The notes: generated from the letters alone by a model not told the origin. A DNA stretch of 35,579 bases from Acidobacteriota bacterium (GCA_022826825.1 JAJDUD010000062.1:122501-158079), one strand, 5' to 3'; counted from the first letter of the stretch, positions 16,522-25,191 are shown. Numbers and translations: made by a program.

Positions 16522-17451
16522 GTGACCTTCTGGCGGCGCAGGAAACCGAAATGGCCACCGGGGGGTCCCCGCTCCGATCCGTTCGGGGAGGGGCGGCTTC
16601 GCGAAGTCCCGGAGCCCGACGAGGAACCCGCCGGCCGCGACCCGGAATCCGCGATCTTCGAACCCTGGGAGAGCGACGAGTTCACGCAACCCGAGGGCTC
16701 CGACGCCGGGGAGTACGAGCTGGAACCGGAGGAGGAAGAGGAGGAGGACCGGCCCGGCGCCTTCCGGGGGGTCTTCTTCGGCCGGCCGGCGCGGGGCGCG
16801 CCGGACACCGAGGCCGCCCAGCCGCACGTGGTCTCGACGATCCTCTCGAAGAAGCCCGGGAAGGACGCCGCCCGGGCGGTCGCGTTGACGCTCGGGATCC
16901 TCGCGGTGGTGAGCGCGCTCTACTGGTGGGGGCCGCCGGGCTTCGCGGCCGCGCTTCCGGCGAGCGGCGAAACGGTGTTCGAACGGGGGGAGACCTGGCG
17001 CCTCGTGACCGCGATCGCAGCGCACGCCGACGCCATCCACCTGCTCTCGAACGCGGTCTTCCTCGCCTGGCTGATCTACCTCTCGTACGGGGCGTTCGGC
17101 CCGAGCCTCTATCCGTGGAGCGCAGTGCCGCTCTCGGCGGTCGCGCTCGCGGTGACCCTCGAGGGGTATCCGCCGAACATCCGGGTGGTCGGGGCGTCCG
17201 GAATGCTCTACCTGCTCGCCGGCGCCTGGCTCACGCTCTACGTGCTGGTGGAGCGCCGGCTGTCGGTGGCCAAGCGGATCGTCCGGGTGGTCGGGTTCTT
17301 TCTCGTCGTCCTCGTCCCGACCTCCATCCGTCCCGAAGTGAGCTACCGGGCTCACGGGATCGGACTGTTCTTCGGCATCTGTCTGGGTCTCGCCTACTTC
17401 CTCGCGCGCCGGGACACCATCCGCGCGGGGGAACGCTGGGAGTGGGATTAG
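16522..17451 (+). CDS. Rhomboid family intramembrane serine protease
   Basis: 309 residues from a GTG start. A long acidic cytoplasmic N-terminus (about 1-110, with EPEEEEEED around 68-76) precedes six or so membrane helices. The rhomboid active site is visible: GASG with Ser226 (224-227), and His278 in AHGIGLFFG on a later helix, forming the Ser-His dyad. The HxxxN motif (His173, Asn177 in HLLSNAVF) and a WR-like GETWRLVT entry segment are also present, so it should be a true protease cleaving transmembrane substrates. The substrate is unknown. The acidic extension is unusually long for a bacterial rhomboid. Confidence 0.85.
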   Translation: MTFWRRRKPKWPPGGPRSDPFGEGRLREVPEPDEEPAGRDPESAIFEPWESDEFTQPEGSDAGEYELEPEEEEEEDRPGAFRGVFFGRPARGAPDTEAAQPHVVSTILSKKPGKDAARAVALTLGILAVVSALYWWGPPGFAAALPASGETVFERGETWRLVTAIAAHADAIHLLSNAVFLAWLIYLSYGAFGPSLYPWSAVPLSAVALAVTLEGYPPNIRVVGASGMLYLLAGAWLTLYVLVERRLSVAKRIVRVVGFFLVVLVPTSIRPEVSYRAHGIGLFFGICLGLAYFLARRDTIRAGERWEWD

Positions 17452-17504
17452 TGGCGAGGGGGAACGTGACGCCGTCACGGTTGGGGTCCCTGCCACATGC
17501 GAGC

Positions 17505-17951
17505 ATGGCGGTGGGAGTTTCGCGGCCTGCGGCCGCGATGCCGGTCTGAAGACCGGCGCTCCTGCCCGGCGCTGCGGCCAGGCGCCCGGATGGCGCCTCC
17601 GGCTTGGAACGCCGACCTCTGGTCGGCACGCGCTGCGCGACCGCGCAGCGCACGGCGGGGCGCTGACCTGCGGGGTGTTTCTCTCTCGGTGCAACGAGCA
17701 GACGGGACGATCCCGGATCTGCGTCACCCAAGACGAAGTGCGGCACGTCGCCAGCGGGCCTCCGGCCCGCTGTGCCGACCGGAGGTCGGCGTTCCCAGCC
17801 GTTTCCGCCGTTTTCATGACCAGCGGGGGCGTAGGACGACGGGCGCATGGGCGTTTCTCCCGGTGGGGGCCGGCGTTCCCTGGCGCGCAATGGCGGTGGG
17901 AGTTTCGCGGCCTGCGGCCGCGATGCCGGTCTGAAGACCGGCGCTCCTGCC
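17505..17951 (+). repeat. 62-base direct repeats bracketing a composite hairpin element
   Basis: An identical 62-base segment occurs at 17505-17566 and 17890-17951. It contains the inverted repeat CGGCC/GGCCG and the hairpin GCCGGTC-TGAA-GACCGGC. The 385-base spacing suggests duplication with, or insertion of, the composite element between the two copies. The whole 509-base gap between the rhomboid gene and the SNF2 partner gene is repeat; no gene is seen. Confidence 0.85.
17582..17880 (+). repeat. Composite hairpin element, copy 2
   Basis: Order: GCCGACC-TCT-GGTCGGC hairpin, the GCGCTGCGC/GCGCAGCGC hairpin, a CTCTCTCGGTGCAAC box, a CCCAAGACGA box, a GCGGGCC/GGCCCGC inverted repeat, GCCGACC-GGA-GGTCGGC, then TTTTCAT..CCAGCGGGG and GGGCGTTTCTCCCGGTGGGGG. 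The same order over about 260 bases is found inverted at 35321-35579. No open frame is conserved between copies. Confidence 0.8.
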
Positions 17952-17960
17952 GGGAGTTCC

Positions 17961-18635
17961 TCAGGACCTGGAGCGGGGTGTGACGGCGGCGGCGCGCTCG
18001 GAGACCTTGGTGTAGAGGCGGGCCAGGTTCCCGCGGAGGATCGGGTCGTCGCGGAAGGCCTCGGCTTTCTGCACCGCCGGCAGCAGCGAATCGGACGCCG
18101 GGTCCGGTAGTTGATCGAGGATTTCCCGCAGTTCGTCGAGTTCGATCGCCGGCCGGCGGACGCCGCTCGCCTTCCAGCGCCGGGCGATCCCGGTGAGGAC
18201 GGACTGCCGGTCCGCGCCGCGGAACAGCAGGAGCCGAAACGGGTCGGCCGCGAAGTGCTCGGCGATCAGGAGCAGGGCGCGGGCGATGGTCTCCGAGGGG
18301 CAGCCGTGCGGACCCAGGTTGAGGCGGCTGGGCGGAGGCACGAGCCGCACGCCCCGGCGGGCGAGGGCCGACTTGGCCGATCGGGGCAGGTAACCCGCGA
18401 AGAGCGCGGCGGGATAGAGCGCCTGGTCGGCGAAGACCTCGAAGAAGGCTCTCCACCTCCGCCGGTCGAGGACCGGGGTCTCCAGCAGGACCTCCGTCGG
18501 CCGGAAACCGCGGCCCTCCACCAGGGTCTGCACTCGGCCGGGAACGACGTTCACCTGGCCCCGGGCGCGCCCCTCGACGCCGTTCCTCGAGGCCCTCAGG
18601 AAGTCGGCCGCCCACCACGGCAGTCCGTCATTCAT
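17961..18635 (-). CDS. SWIM-protein-like partner of SNF2 helicase, zinc ligands lost
   Basis: 224 residues, coupled to the SNF2 gene by an ATGA overlap at 18632-18635. It aligns by eye with the SWIM zinc-finger proteins that commonly follow bacterial SNF2 helicases: WWAADFLRA, ARGQVNVVPGRVQTLVEG, LYPAALFAGYLPR, and LLLIAEHFAADPFRLLLFRG (121-140). The position of the CxC...CxH finger is occupied by RLNLGPHGCPSETIARA (104-120), in which only one Cys is left and the Cys-x-His end is gone. Function unknown; probably an accessory to the helicase, possibly with the finger lost rather than the gene dead, since the frame is intact. Confidence 0.7.
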   Translation of the reverse strand: MNDGLPWWAADFLRASRNGVEGRARGQVNVVPGRVQTLVEGRGFRPTEVLLETPVLDRRRWRAFFEVFADQALYPAALFAGYLPRSAKSALARRGVRLVPPPSRLNLGPHGCPSETIARALLLIAEHFAADPFRLLLFRGADRQSVLTGIARRWKASGVRRPAIELDELREILDQLPDPASDSLLPAVQKAEAFRDDPILRGNLARLYTKVSERAAAVTPRSRS

Positions 18636-21600
18636 TCGGCGACCGCCTCCGGAGCGAGCACCAGCACGTTCTGCAGCGCCTCGGAAGACAGCGAGGTCAG
18701 CCAGCCCTCGCCCGTGCCGATCACCGACTCCGCGAGTGCGGACTTCCGCTCCAGGAGGTCGGCGATGCGTTCCTCCAGGGTGCCGGTGCACAGGAACTTG
18801 TGGACCAGGATCCGCTTGCTCTGGCCGATCCGGAACGCCCGGTCGGTGGCCTGGTTCTCGACCGCGGGATTCCACCAGCGGTCGTAGTGCACCACGTGGC
18901 TCGCCCGGGTGAGATTGAGGCCGTAGCCGCCGGTCTTGAGCGATACCACGAGCACCGGCGGCGGGTCCGCCGCTTCCTGGAAACGGGTCACGACGGCGTC
19001 CCGCTCCCGGAGCGAGACGGATCCGTGCAGCACCGGGATCTCGGCGTCCAGCACTTCCGAGAGATAGGGAGCGAGCAGCTTCGCCATCTCCGCGAACTGC
19101 GTGAAGACCAGCGCCCGCTCCCCCTGCTGCGCCACCTCGGTCAGGATCTCGACGAGGCGCGTCAGCTTCCCGGACCGTCCCGCCAGCAGCCCGCCGCCCG
19201 CCAGGAAGTTCTCGGGGTGGTTGCAGATCTGTTTCAGGCGGGTCAGGGTGCGCAGGATCTCGCCGCGCCGGGCAAAACCGGTGTTGCGCTCGATCCGCTC
19301 GAGGCACTGGTCCACGGCCGCCTGGTAGAGCGAGGCCTGCTCGACGGTGAGGTTGCAGTAGACGCGGGTCTGGTGTTTTTCCGGGAGATCGCGGATGACC
19401 TTCGGGTCGGTCTTGAGCCGGCGCAGGATGAAGGGACGGACCAGCCGGCGGAGTTCCTCGGTCGCCTCCGGATCCTGGGCGCCTTCGACGGCGGCGGTGA
19501 ACGTCCGGCGGAACGTGCGTTCCGGACCGAGGAAACCCGGGTTCAGGATCTCCATGATGGACCAGAGGTCGGTGAGCCGGTTCTCGAGCGGCGTGCCGGT
19601 GAGCGCAAAGCGGATCGGCGCCTGGAGCCGGCGTACCGCGCGGGTCTGCTTGGCCCCCGGGTTCTTCAGGTTCTGGGCCTCGTCCACGATGAGGCCGCCC
19701 CACTCCACGTGGCGCAACTGGTCGAAGTCGCGGTGGGTGATGCCGAAGGAACACACCACGAGATCGCTCTCCTCGAGCGCCCGCCACAGATCGGCCCCGC
19801 GTGACCGTCCCGTGCCCTGGCGGACGTGGAGGCGCAGCGAGGGCGCGAAGCGCTCGGCTTCCTTCCTCCAGTTGGCGACGATGGAGTTGGGGCACACGAG
19901 GAGCCACGGCCGCGTCAGGCGGCCCGCCTCCTGCTCTCCGAGCAGGAACGTCAGCGCCTGACAGGTCTTGCCGAGCCCCATGTCGTCCGCGAGGCAGCCG
20001 CCGAGCCCGTGGTCCGCCAGCAGGCGCAGCCAGCCGTAGCCGACCCGCTGGTAGGGGCGGAGCTCGGTCCTCAGCCCGGACGGCGGATCGAGCGGTCCCA
20101 ACTGCTCCGCGGCCGCTTCGAGGGCCTTGAACAGCGACCCGATCCAAGCCTCGCCCTCGATCCGGGACAGCACCGGCGCCATTTCCTCCGGCTCGAAGAG
20201 ATCGGGCGCCGGCGGGGCGAGCCGCAGCCGCTCGCGAAGCGCGTCCCGCAGCACCGGAGACCGGTCCGCATGCGCCCGGCGGCGCGCCGCTTCCGTGAAG
20301 AGCCGGTTCACGGCGTCCTGGTCGAGTTCCACCCACGCGTCGCTCGCCCGCACCAGGCGCCTTTTTCCCCGGGTCAGGCGCCGGAACTCGTCCAGCGTCC
20401 AGGTGTGGTCGTCGATGGCCACTTCCCAGGAGTAGTTCACCAGCGCGTCGAGGCCCACACCGCCGTCCGGAGCGGACCCGCCCAGTTCCGCCGCCCGAAC
20501 GGTGCGGGGGGCCGGGCCGGCGGGATCGGCGTCCGGCCGGACGGTGAGCCGCAGGGTCGGTTTTCGGCCGCGCCGCCCGGCGAGGGTGGGCGGGATGCGC
20601 ACCTCGAACCCCTGGCCCGCGAGTGCTTCCTGCCCTTCGTGGAGGAACTCGTAGGCCTCGGCGGCCGACACCCGGACCTCTTCGGGGCCGGTGGACGCGA
20701 GGCCGCGCTCGAGCACCGGGCAGGCGCGCGCCGCCCGGCCCAGGTTTTCGAGGAGCGGGATCGCCGGATCGGCAATCCCGAACCGCCGGAGGTTCGCCGC
20801 GGCGTCACGGGCGTTCCAGACTTCGCCGAGCGGCGCGAGCGCCTCCCCCGCGGCGGCCGCCCCGTTCGCCGCCGCCCGGGCGCCGGAATCCGGAGGGATC
20901 ACCAGTTGGAAGCGGATCCGCCACCGGAGCGCGTCGGGGTCGGCCGCGGCGGACTTCGTCTCGGAGTCCTCGGCCGGAGGCTCGAGCAGGAAGACCAGCC
21001 GGGCGCTTCCGACGGCTCCCGCGCCCGGGTCCGCAGCACCGCCGCCGAGCGCGCTGTCCACCTCCCGGAGCGCTTCGGTGTTCTCGCCGGCCAGTCCGCC
21101 GGAGGTCCCCGAGAAAAGGTCGTCGAGGACCCGCTCGAGGACTTCCCGCCGGCCCGTCGGGGCGCCCGCGGCGCCCGGCGACCAGCCGAGGCGCCGCCCC
21201 GCGTCCCGAATGACGCTGTCTCCGAGCGCCACGAGATAGCCGCTGATGGCCGTCTCGGCGTCCAGTCCGCCGAGAGCCCCCGCCGGCGCCGCGAGCCGCA
21301 GCGCGTCGAGTTCCCGTTGCTGGGAGCCGAGATCCGCCTGCCAGAGGGAAGCGTCGTCACCGCCGTTTCGTTGAACCGTGGGACGGAAGCGGCCGCGGGA
21401 CAACAGGCCCAGCAGGAAGCGGCTGGCCAGGGACCAGAAACGAAGCGACGCCGACCGGAAATCGGGATCGCCGTCGCGCGGAGCGCAGGCCGCGAGCGTC
21501 GCCGCCGCTTCGAGCGGCGCCAGCGTGAGTCCGGGACCACCGGAATCCGGCGAACCCGATGCGAAGGCGGCGGGTTCCACCGGCGCCGGCCAGCGGTCTC

Positions 21601-21760
21601 CCACCCGCTGGCTGAGCCACGCGGAGAGCTCGTCGGGCCGCATGCCGGGCGCCCAGAAGTGCAGATGCCCGGAGGTCGCCAGCGTGGCTTCGAGACGGAA
21701 GGGAGGGGCCGGTCGGGACAGAATCGGCCAGTGTACGACAGCCTGCGGCCCGCACTTCAA
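18632..21760 (-). CDS. SNF2/RAD54-family DNA helicase (HepA-like)
   Basis: 1042 residues. A long N-terminal half (about 1-550) resembles the bacterial SNF2-associated region. It is followed by a RecA-like pair: Walker A in DDMGLGKT (near 592), helicase box VDEAQN (near 690), LTGTPLEN, then the C-terminal helicase with LVFTQFAEM, SLKTGGYGLNLT and DRAFRIGQ (about 830-1000). Such ATPases translocate on double-stranded DNA and remodel bound proteins. No Glu-rich insertion or zinc finger is seen. The frame's first usable codon is a TTG at 21760; no ATG or GTG precedes the conserved GHLHFWAPG segment, so the start is tentative. It is coupled to the downstream SWIM-like gene. Confidence 0.93.
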   Translation of the reverse strand: MKCGPQAVVHWPILSRPAPPFRLEATLATSGHLHFWAPGMRPDELSAWLSQRVGDRWPAPVEPAAFASGSPDSGGPGLTLAPLEAAATLAACAPRDGDPDFRSASLRFWSLASRFLLGLLSRGRFRPTVQRNGGDDASLWQADLGSQQRELDALRLAAPAGALGGLDAETAISGYLVALGDSVIRDAGRRLGWSPGAAGAPTGRREVLERVLDDLFSGTSGGLAGENTEALREVDSALGGGAADPGAGAVGSARLVFLLEPPAEDSETKSAAADPDALRWRIRFQLVIPPDSGARAAANGAAAAGEALAPLGEVWNARDAAANLRRFGIADPAIPLLENLGRAARACPVLERGLASTGPEEVRVSAAEAYEFLHEGQEALAGQGFEVRIPPTLAGRRGRKPTLRLTVRPDADPAGPAPRTVRAAELGGSAPDGGVGLDALVNYSWEVAIDDHTWTLDEFRRLTRGKRRLVRASDAWVELDQDAVNRLFTEAARRRAHADRSPVLRDALRERLRLAPPAPDLFEPEEMAPVLSRIEGEAWIGSLFKALEAAAEQLGPLDPPSGLRTELRPYQRVGYGWLRLLADHGLGGCLADDMGLGKTCQALTFLLGEQEAGRLTRPWLLVCPNSIVANWRKEAERFAPSLRLHVRQGTGRSRGADLWRALEESDLVVCSFGITHRDFDQLRHVEWGGLIVDEAQNLKNPGAKQTRAVRRLQAPIRFALTGTPLENRLTDLWSIMEILNPGFLGPERTFRRTFTAAVEGAQDPEATEELRRLVRPFILRRLKTDPKVIRDLPEKHQTRVYCNLTVEQASLYQAAVDQCLERIERNTGFARRGEILRTLTRLKQICNHPENFLAGGGLLAGRSGKLTRLVEILTEVAQQGERALVFTQFAEMAKLLAPYLSEVLDAEIPVLHGSVSLRERDAVVTRFQEAADPPPVLVVSLKTGGYGLNLTRASHVVHYDRWWNPAVENQATDRAFRIGQSKRILVHKFLCTGTLEERIADLLERKSALAESVIGTGEGWLTSLSSEALQNVLVLAPEAVAE

Positions 21761-21799
21761 GCAGAAACTTAACTGTCGTTGATTTCCTGCAGAAAGGAG

Positions 21800-22729
21800 C
21801 TATTGCCGCGGTTCGAAGACGACCGCCGCGACCAGCGGACAGTGGTCCGAGAGCCGGTCGCGCGCCGAGCGGGGCGCCCGGTAGAGCACTTCCTCGAACC
21901 GTTTCCGGCTGACTTTCCGCCCGCGTGGCGCAAAGGCCACGATGTGGTCCACGTAGTGGTCGAAGAAGCCGTCCCAGCACGCGGGAGAACTCCCGACCGG
22001 CGGCAGGATGACCGGGTCGCCGGGCAGTCCCTCCGCCGCTTCATCGCCGGGACGGGAGAGGACGCGGTTCCAGTCGCCGGCCACGACCGTGGGGACCTCC
22101 TCCTCCAGCCGCTCGAAGAGCCATCCCTTGAGGACGGCGAGCTGCATCCGCAGGAAACCGCACTGCGGCTTGCCGGAATGCAGCGGTTCGTTGTTGCAGC
22201 CGGACTGGAAGTGGATGGTGAGCATCCGCACCCGTTCCTCGCCGCGCGTGAGAGTGAGGTCCACCCCGTGCCGGTCGCGTCCCTGCGGGGACCACTCCCT
22301 GACGTCCGGGTGCCGCTGGACCCGCCAGCCCGCGCCGCGACGAACGACGATGGCGGTGCGCTGGGACCATTCCGGATCGGTCGCGCGGGTCGAGAGGAAG
22401 AGGTCCCAATCGCTCGTGGGGAAGATCCGGCGGACGGCGGCCGCGTTTTCGACCTCCTGAAGCCCGACAACCTCGACGCCGTGGTCCGCAAGCCGCGCAA
22501 CGATGCCGCGGAGCCGCTCGAAATCAGCCTCCCGGCGCAGGTACTGACCGCCGCGTTGATTGCCCCGGAGAACCCCGTCGCGGACCCCGTCACCCAACCA
22601 GGCGATGTTCCAGGTCGCGACGGTGATCCGGGTGGGAGGTTGTCCGGCGAGCGAGACAGGGGCGGCCAGAAGGGCCACGGCGAGCGCGCACCACCAGCGT
22701 TGGCTGCGGGACAAGAGATGGGCCTTCAT
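21800..22729 (-). CDS. Secreted endonuclease/exonuclease/phosphatase-family protein
   Basis: 309 residues from the ATG at 22729, with an export signal (about 1-28, SRSQRWWCALAVALLAAPVSLAG). The four-layer EEP fold is marked by ATWNIAWLG, GLQEVEN (catalytic Glu), LTIHFQSGC, VVAGDWNRV (Asp and Asn) and LSDHCPLVA near the C-terminus (Asp-His). The active site looks complete, so it should hydrolyse phosphodiesters of nucleic acid, lipid or nucleotide outside the cytoplasm; the substrate is unknown. A cysteine pair in GCNNEPLHSGKPQCGF may form a disulfide, consistent with export. It is separated by only 39 bases from the SNF2 gene downstream on the same strand. Confidence 0.85.
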   Translation of the reverse strand: MKAHLLSRSQRWWCALAVALLAAPVSLAGQPPTRITVATWNIAWLGDGVRDGVLRGNQRGGQYLRREADFERLRGIVARLADHGVEVVGLQEVENAAAVRRIFPTSDWDLFLSTRATDPEWSQRTAIVVRRGAGWRVQRHPDVREWSPQGRDRHGVDLTLTRGEERVRMLTIHFQSGCNNEPLHSGKPQCGFLRMQLAVLKGWLFERLEEEVPTVVAGDWNRVLSRPGDEAAEGLPGDPVILPPVGSSPACWDGFFDHYVDHIVAFAPRGRKVSRKRFEEVLYRAPRSARDRLSDHCPLVAAVVFEPRQ

Positions 22730-22889
22730 CGCGGGTGCCGCGGAGCCGTCATGGGGGCCCGGCAGCGGCGGGACCGCAGCGTACACCCCGTCGGCAGGCC
22801 CTCATCCGGCCGTCTCGCGATGCTCTTGACCATCCGCCGATCCCAGCGCAGGGTCCCGTACACTGACCATCGAGACCCGGTCTCATCAC

Positions 22890-24200
22890 ATGGCCAGAAA
22901 CACCCGGATCGCCACCCTTCCGCGGAAGGCCCGCTTCGTGGCCGTCCTCGCGGGGATCCTGTCGCTGGCCGGTTCGCTCTCCGCCCAGAGCGAGCCTGAC
23001 GGCGCTCCGGTGGACTCCGTGACGCCCAAGCGGGGCGCAACCCGCTGGACCGGCTTCCGCGGCAGGTCGGAACCGAACATCAGCCGGGCGGCGCGGCTAC
23101 CGCTGGCCTGGAACGACGAAAGCGTCGCGTGGCGCACGAAGACGCCCGGGTTCGGCCAGTCGAGTCCGGTGATCTGGGACGACACGGTGTTCCTGACCTC
23201 GCTCGAAGGCGCGATGAAGGAAACGATCTTCGTCACCGCGATCAGCCTTTCCGACGGCGCGGAACGCTGGCGGCGGACCTTCGAAGCCGCCGAGACCTTC
23301 GAGTGGAACGACTACGTGTCGAAGGGCGCGCCGACCCCGGCGGTGGACGCCGAGCGCGTCTATGCGTTCTTCGACAGCGGGGATTTCATGGCGCTGACCC
23401 ACGAGGGAGAGACGGTCTGGCACCGGAAGCTGGGGGCCGAATACGGAACGGTCGGGGGCAACCACGGCGTGGGGAACTCGGTGCTGCTGACCGGCCGTGC
23501 CGCGGTCGTCATGCTGGCGCGCCGGACGTATTCATACCTTCTGGCGGTGGACCCGGCCACCGGAGAGAACCTGTGGAAGGCCGACCGCGACCCTGGAATT
23601 GCCTGGAGCACGCCGGTGCTGGCGCCGTCCGGTGACGAGATCGTGGTCAGCGCCTCGGGATGGATCGAGGGGTTCGACGCCGACACCGGCGAGCGCCTCT
23701 GGTTCTTCGAGGACATCGAGGGCAACAACGTCCCCTCGCCCACCGTCACCGAGGACCTCGTCATCGTCGGAGGCCTGGCGGTCGAAGCGAACCTGGCGGT
23801 CCGGCGGGGTGGGACGGGAGCGCTCGGTCCGTCGAGCGTGGCCTGGGAAGCGGGCTCCGCTTCCAACTTCGCCTCCCCGTTCCTCTACCGCGACTGCGTC
23901 TACTGGGTGAACCCCGCGGGCGCGGCCCGCTGCCTGGCTCCGGAATCGGGCGCGGTCCAGTGGACCCATCGGTTGCCCGCCTCGATGTGGGCGACGCCGC
24001 TCGGCCACCGGGAATACGTGTATTTCTTCACCCAGGAAGGGGTGACCCAGGTCCTGGCCGCGTCAGCCGAGGCACCGGAAGTCATCGCGACGAACCACCT
24101 CTCGGTGGACGCCCCGGTCACCGGTTTCGCCGTGGTGGACGACGCCATCGTCATCCGGGCGGGAACCGAGGTGATCCGGGTCGGCCGGCCGCTGGAGTAG
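22890..24200 (+). CDS. Exported PQQ-like beta-propeller protein
   Basis: 436 residues with an N-terminal signal (about 1-32, ARFVAVLAGILSLAGSLSAQ). The body consists of repeated propeller blades with the tryptophan-docking pattern: SDGAERWRRTF, EGETVWHRKLG, ATGENLWKADRD, DTGERLWFFEDI and ESGAVQWTHRLP. This is the BamB/PQQ_2 repeat fold. No dehydrogenase active-site motifs are visible, so a binding or assembly role outside the cytoplasm is more likely than enzymatic activity. It is divergent from the EEP-family gene with a 160-base gap. Confidence 0.85.
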   Translation: MARNTRIATLPRKARFVAVLAGILSLAGSLSAQSEPDGAPVDSVTPKRGATRWTGFRGRSEPNISRAARLPLAWNDESVAWRTKTPGFGQSSPVIWDDTVFLTSLEGAMKETIFVTAISLSDGAERWRRTFEAAETFEWNDYVSKGAPTPAVDAERVYAFFDSGDFMALTHEGETVWHRKLGAEYGTVGGNHGVGNSVLLTGRAAVVMLARRTYSYLLAVDPATGENLWKADRDPGIAWSTPVLAPSGDEIVVSASGWIEGFDADTGERLWFFEDIEGNNVPSPTVTEDLVIVGGLAVEANLAVRRGGTGALGPSSVAWEAGSASNFASPFLYRDCVYWVNPAGAARCLAPESGAVQWTHRLPASMWATPLGHREYVYFFTQEGVTQVLAASAEAPEVIATNHLSVDAPVTGFAVVDDAIVIRAGTEVIRVGRPLE

Positions 24201-24284
24201 GCGAACCCGCCGGAAACGCCGTCGTCCGACGGGCTCTCCATGCCCGATCCGAGAGGCGCGCGCCCGGTCGGTGGCATGCACACA

Positions 24285-24304
24285 ACTTCGTCCATAACCG
24301 AAGT
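24285..24304 (+). promoter_or_regulatory. Inverted repeat ACTTCG/CGAAGT
   Basis: ACTTCG and CGAAGT are separated by eight bases (TCCATAAC), 85 bases after the stop of the propeller gene. There is no T run, so it is a poor terminator; an operator or processing hairpin is possible. Confidence 0.3.
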
Positions 24305-24415
24305 ACGTGGCTAGATGCTCCCTTTGTTCGTGTGTAGACGAACTCATGGAAATCCATCGCCGGTTCCCGGCCGTACACGCCGTGAGGGTGGGAGGGGTTG
24401 CGACGTACGCGGCGC

Positions 24416-24463
24416 GCCAGTGGCTGTGAAACCCAGTCCGACGGGTCGGCGAAGCGCCGTTAA
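24416..24463 (+). repeat. Dispersed GCTGTGAA repeat, copy 2
   Basis: GGCTGTGAAACCCAGTCC followed by CGGGTCGGC and AGCGCCGT; this order is shared with 35230-35275 and in part with 7622-7661. It ends at the AAGGAGG ribosome-binding site of the vapB gene, so it forms the 5' untranslated region. Confidence 0.6.
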
Positions 24464-24474
24464 GGAGGTAGGAT

Positions 24475-24732
24475 ATGGGTGCCCATATGAAGACAACCGT
24501 AGAACTGTCCGACGATCTCGCCGCGACCGCGAAGAGCTACGCAGCCCGAGAGGGCCTGACCCTGCGCTCGCTGATTGAACGCGGACTGCGCCTGGCCATC
24601 AGCGCCGATCGCGAACGGGAGCATTTCCGCCTTCGAGACCGGAGCGTCACGGGACGCGGCCTGCAAGCGCCCTACCGGGACGCCGAGTGGCCGCGTATCC
24701 GCGATTCCATCTACGAGGGGCGCGGCAGTTGA
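24475..24732 (+). CDS. vapB: VapB-type antitoxin
   Basis: 85 residues. KTTVELSDDLAATAKSYAAREG followed by LTLRSLIERGLRLAI is the ribbon-helix-helix segment of the DUF2191-like VapB group; the C-terminal half (RGLQAPYRDAEWPRIRDSIYEG) would cover the toxin active site. The ATG at 24475 is preceded by a perfect AAGGAGG (24462-24468) at six-base spacing. An in-frame ATG at 24487, where homologues usually begin, is less well placed. Its stop overlaps the toxin start as TTGA. Confidence 0.88.
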   Translation: MGAHMKTTVELSDDLAATAKSYAAREGLTLRSLIERGLRLAISADREREHFRLRDRSVTGRGLQAPYRDAEWPRIRDSIYEGRGS

Positions 24733-25163
24733 TCGTCGCCGACACCAACATCCTCGTGTACGCCCATCGCGGCGACTCCGAATGGCACGAACCCGCCCGG
24801 GCGGCGATTCGATCGCTTGCCGAAGGAAGGGTGAGCTGGGGGTTGCCCTGGGCGTGCGTTCACGAGTTCCTCGCGATCGTGACCCATCCCCGTATCTACG
24901 ATCCGCCTTCCACGATCATCGAGGCCGCCGACCAGGTGGAGGTATGGCTCGAATCGCCCGTCGCGGCGCTGCTTACCGAAACGGGCGCTCATTGGGAAAT
25001 CCTGCGACAGCAGCTCGAGAGTGGCCGCGTCAAGGGACCCATGGTTCACGATGCCCGGATCGCAGCCCTCTGCCTGGACCACGGTGTCACCGAGTTCTGG
25101 ACCGCCGATCGCGATTTCGGCCGCTTCCCGGATCTGAAGACCCGTAATCCGCTCCAAGGCTGA
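24729..25163 (+). CDS. vapC: PIN-domain ribonuclease toxin VapC
   Basis: 144 residues, starting at the TTG at 24729, whose last two bases are part of the antitoxin TGA, the usual vapBC coupling; the next ATG upstream would lie deep in vapB. The PIN active site is complete: Asp5 (VADTNILVY), Glu46 (VHEFLAIVTHP), Asp108 (MVHDARIAAL) and Asp127/Asp129 (TADRDFGRFP). The substrate is probably a specific tRNA or rRNA, as for studied VapC toxins, but that is not shown here. Confidence 0.9.
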   Translation: MIVADTNILVYAHRGDSEWHEPARAAIRSLAEGRVSWGLPWACVHEFLAIVTHPRIYDPPSTIIEAADQVEVWLESPVAALLTETGAHWEILRQQLESGRVKGPMVHDARIAALCLDHGVTEFWTADRDFGRFPDLKTRNPLQG

Positions 25164-25191
25164 CTTCCCCGCTGAGGGGGACTGGGTCGGG

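Noticed and set aside
15377..16525. Forward-strand frame opposite argG
   Set aside because: Antisense of a certain argG; no family signature.
24285..24304. Rho-independent terminator after the propeller gene
   Set aside because: Six-base stem with eight-base loop and no following T tract; kept only as an inverted repeat.
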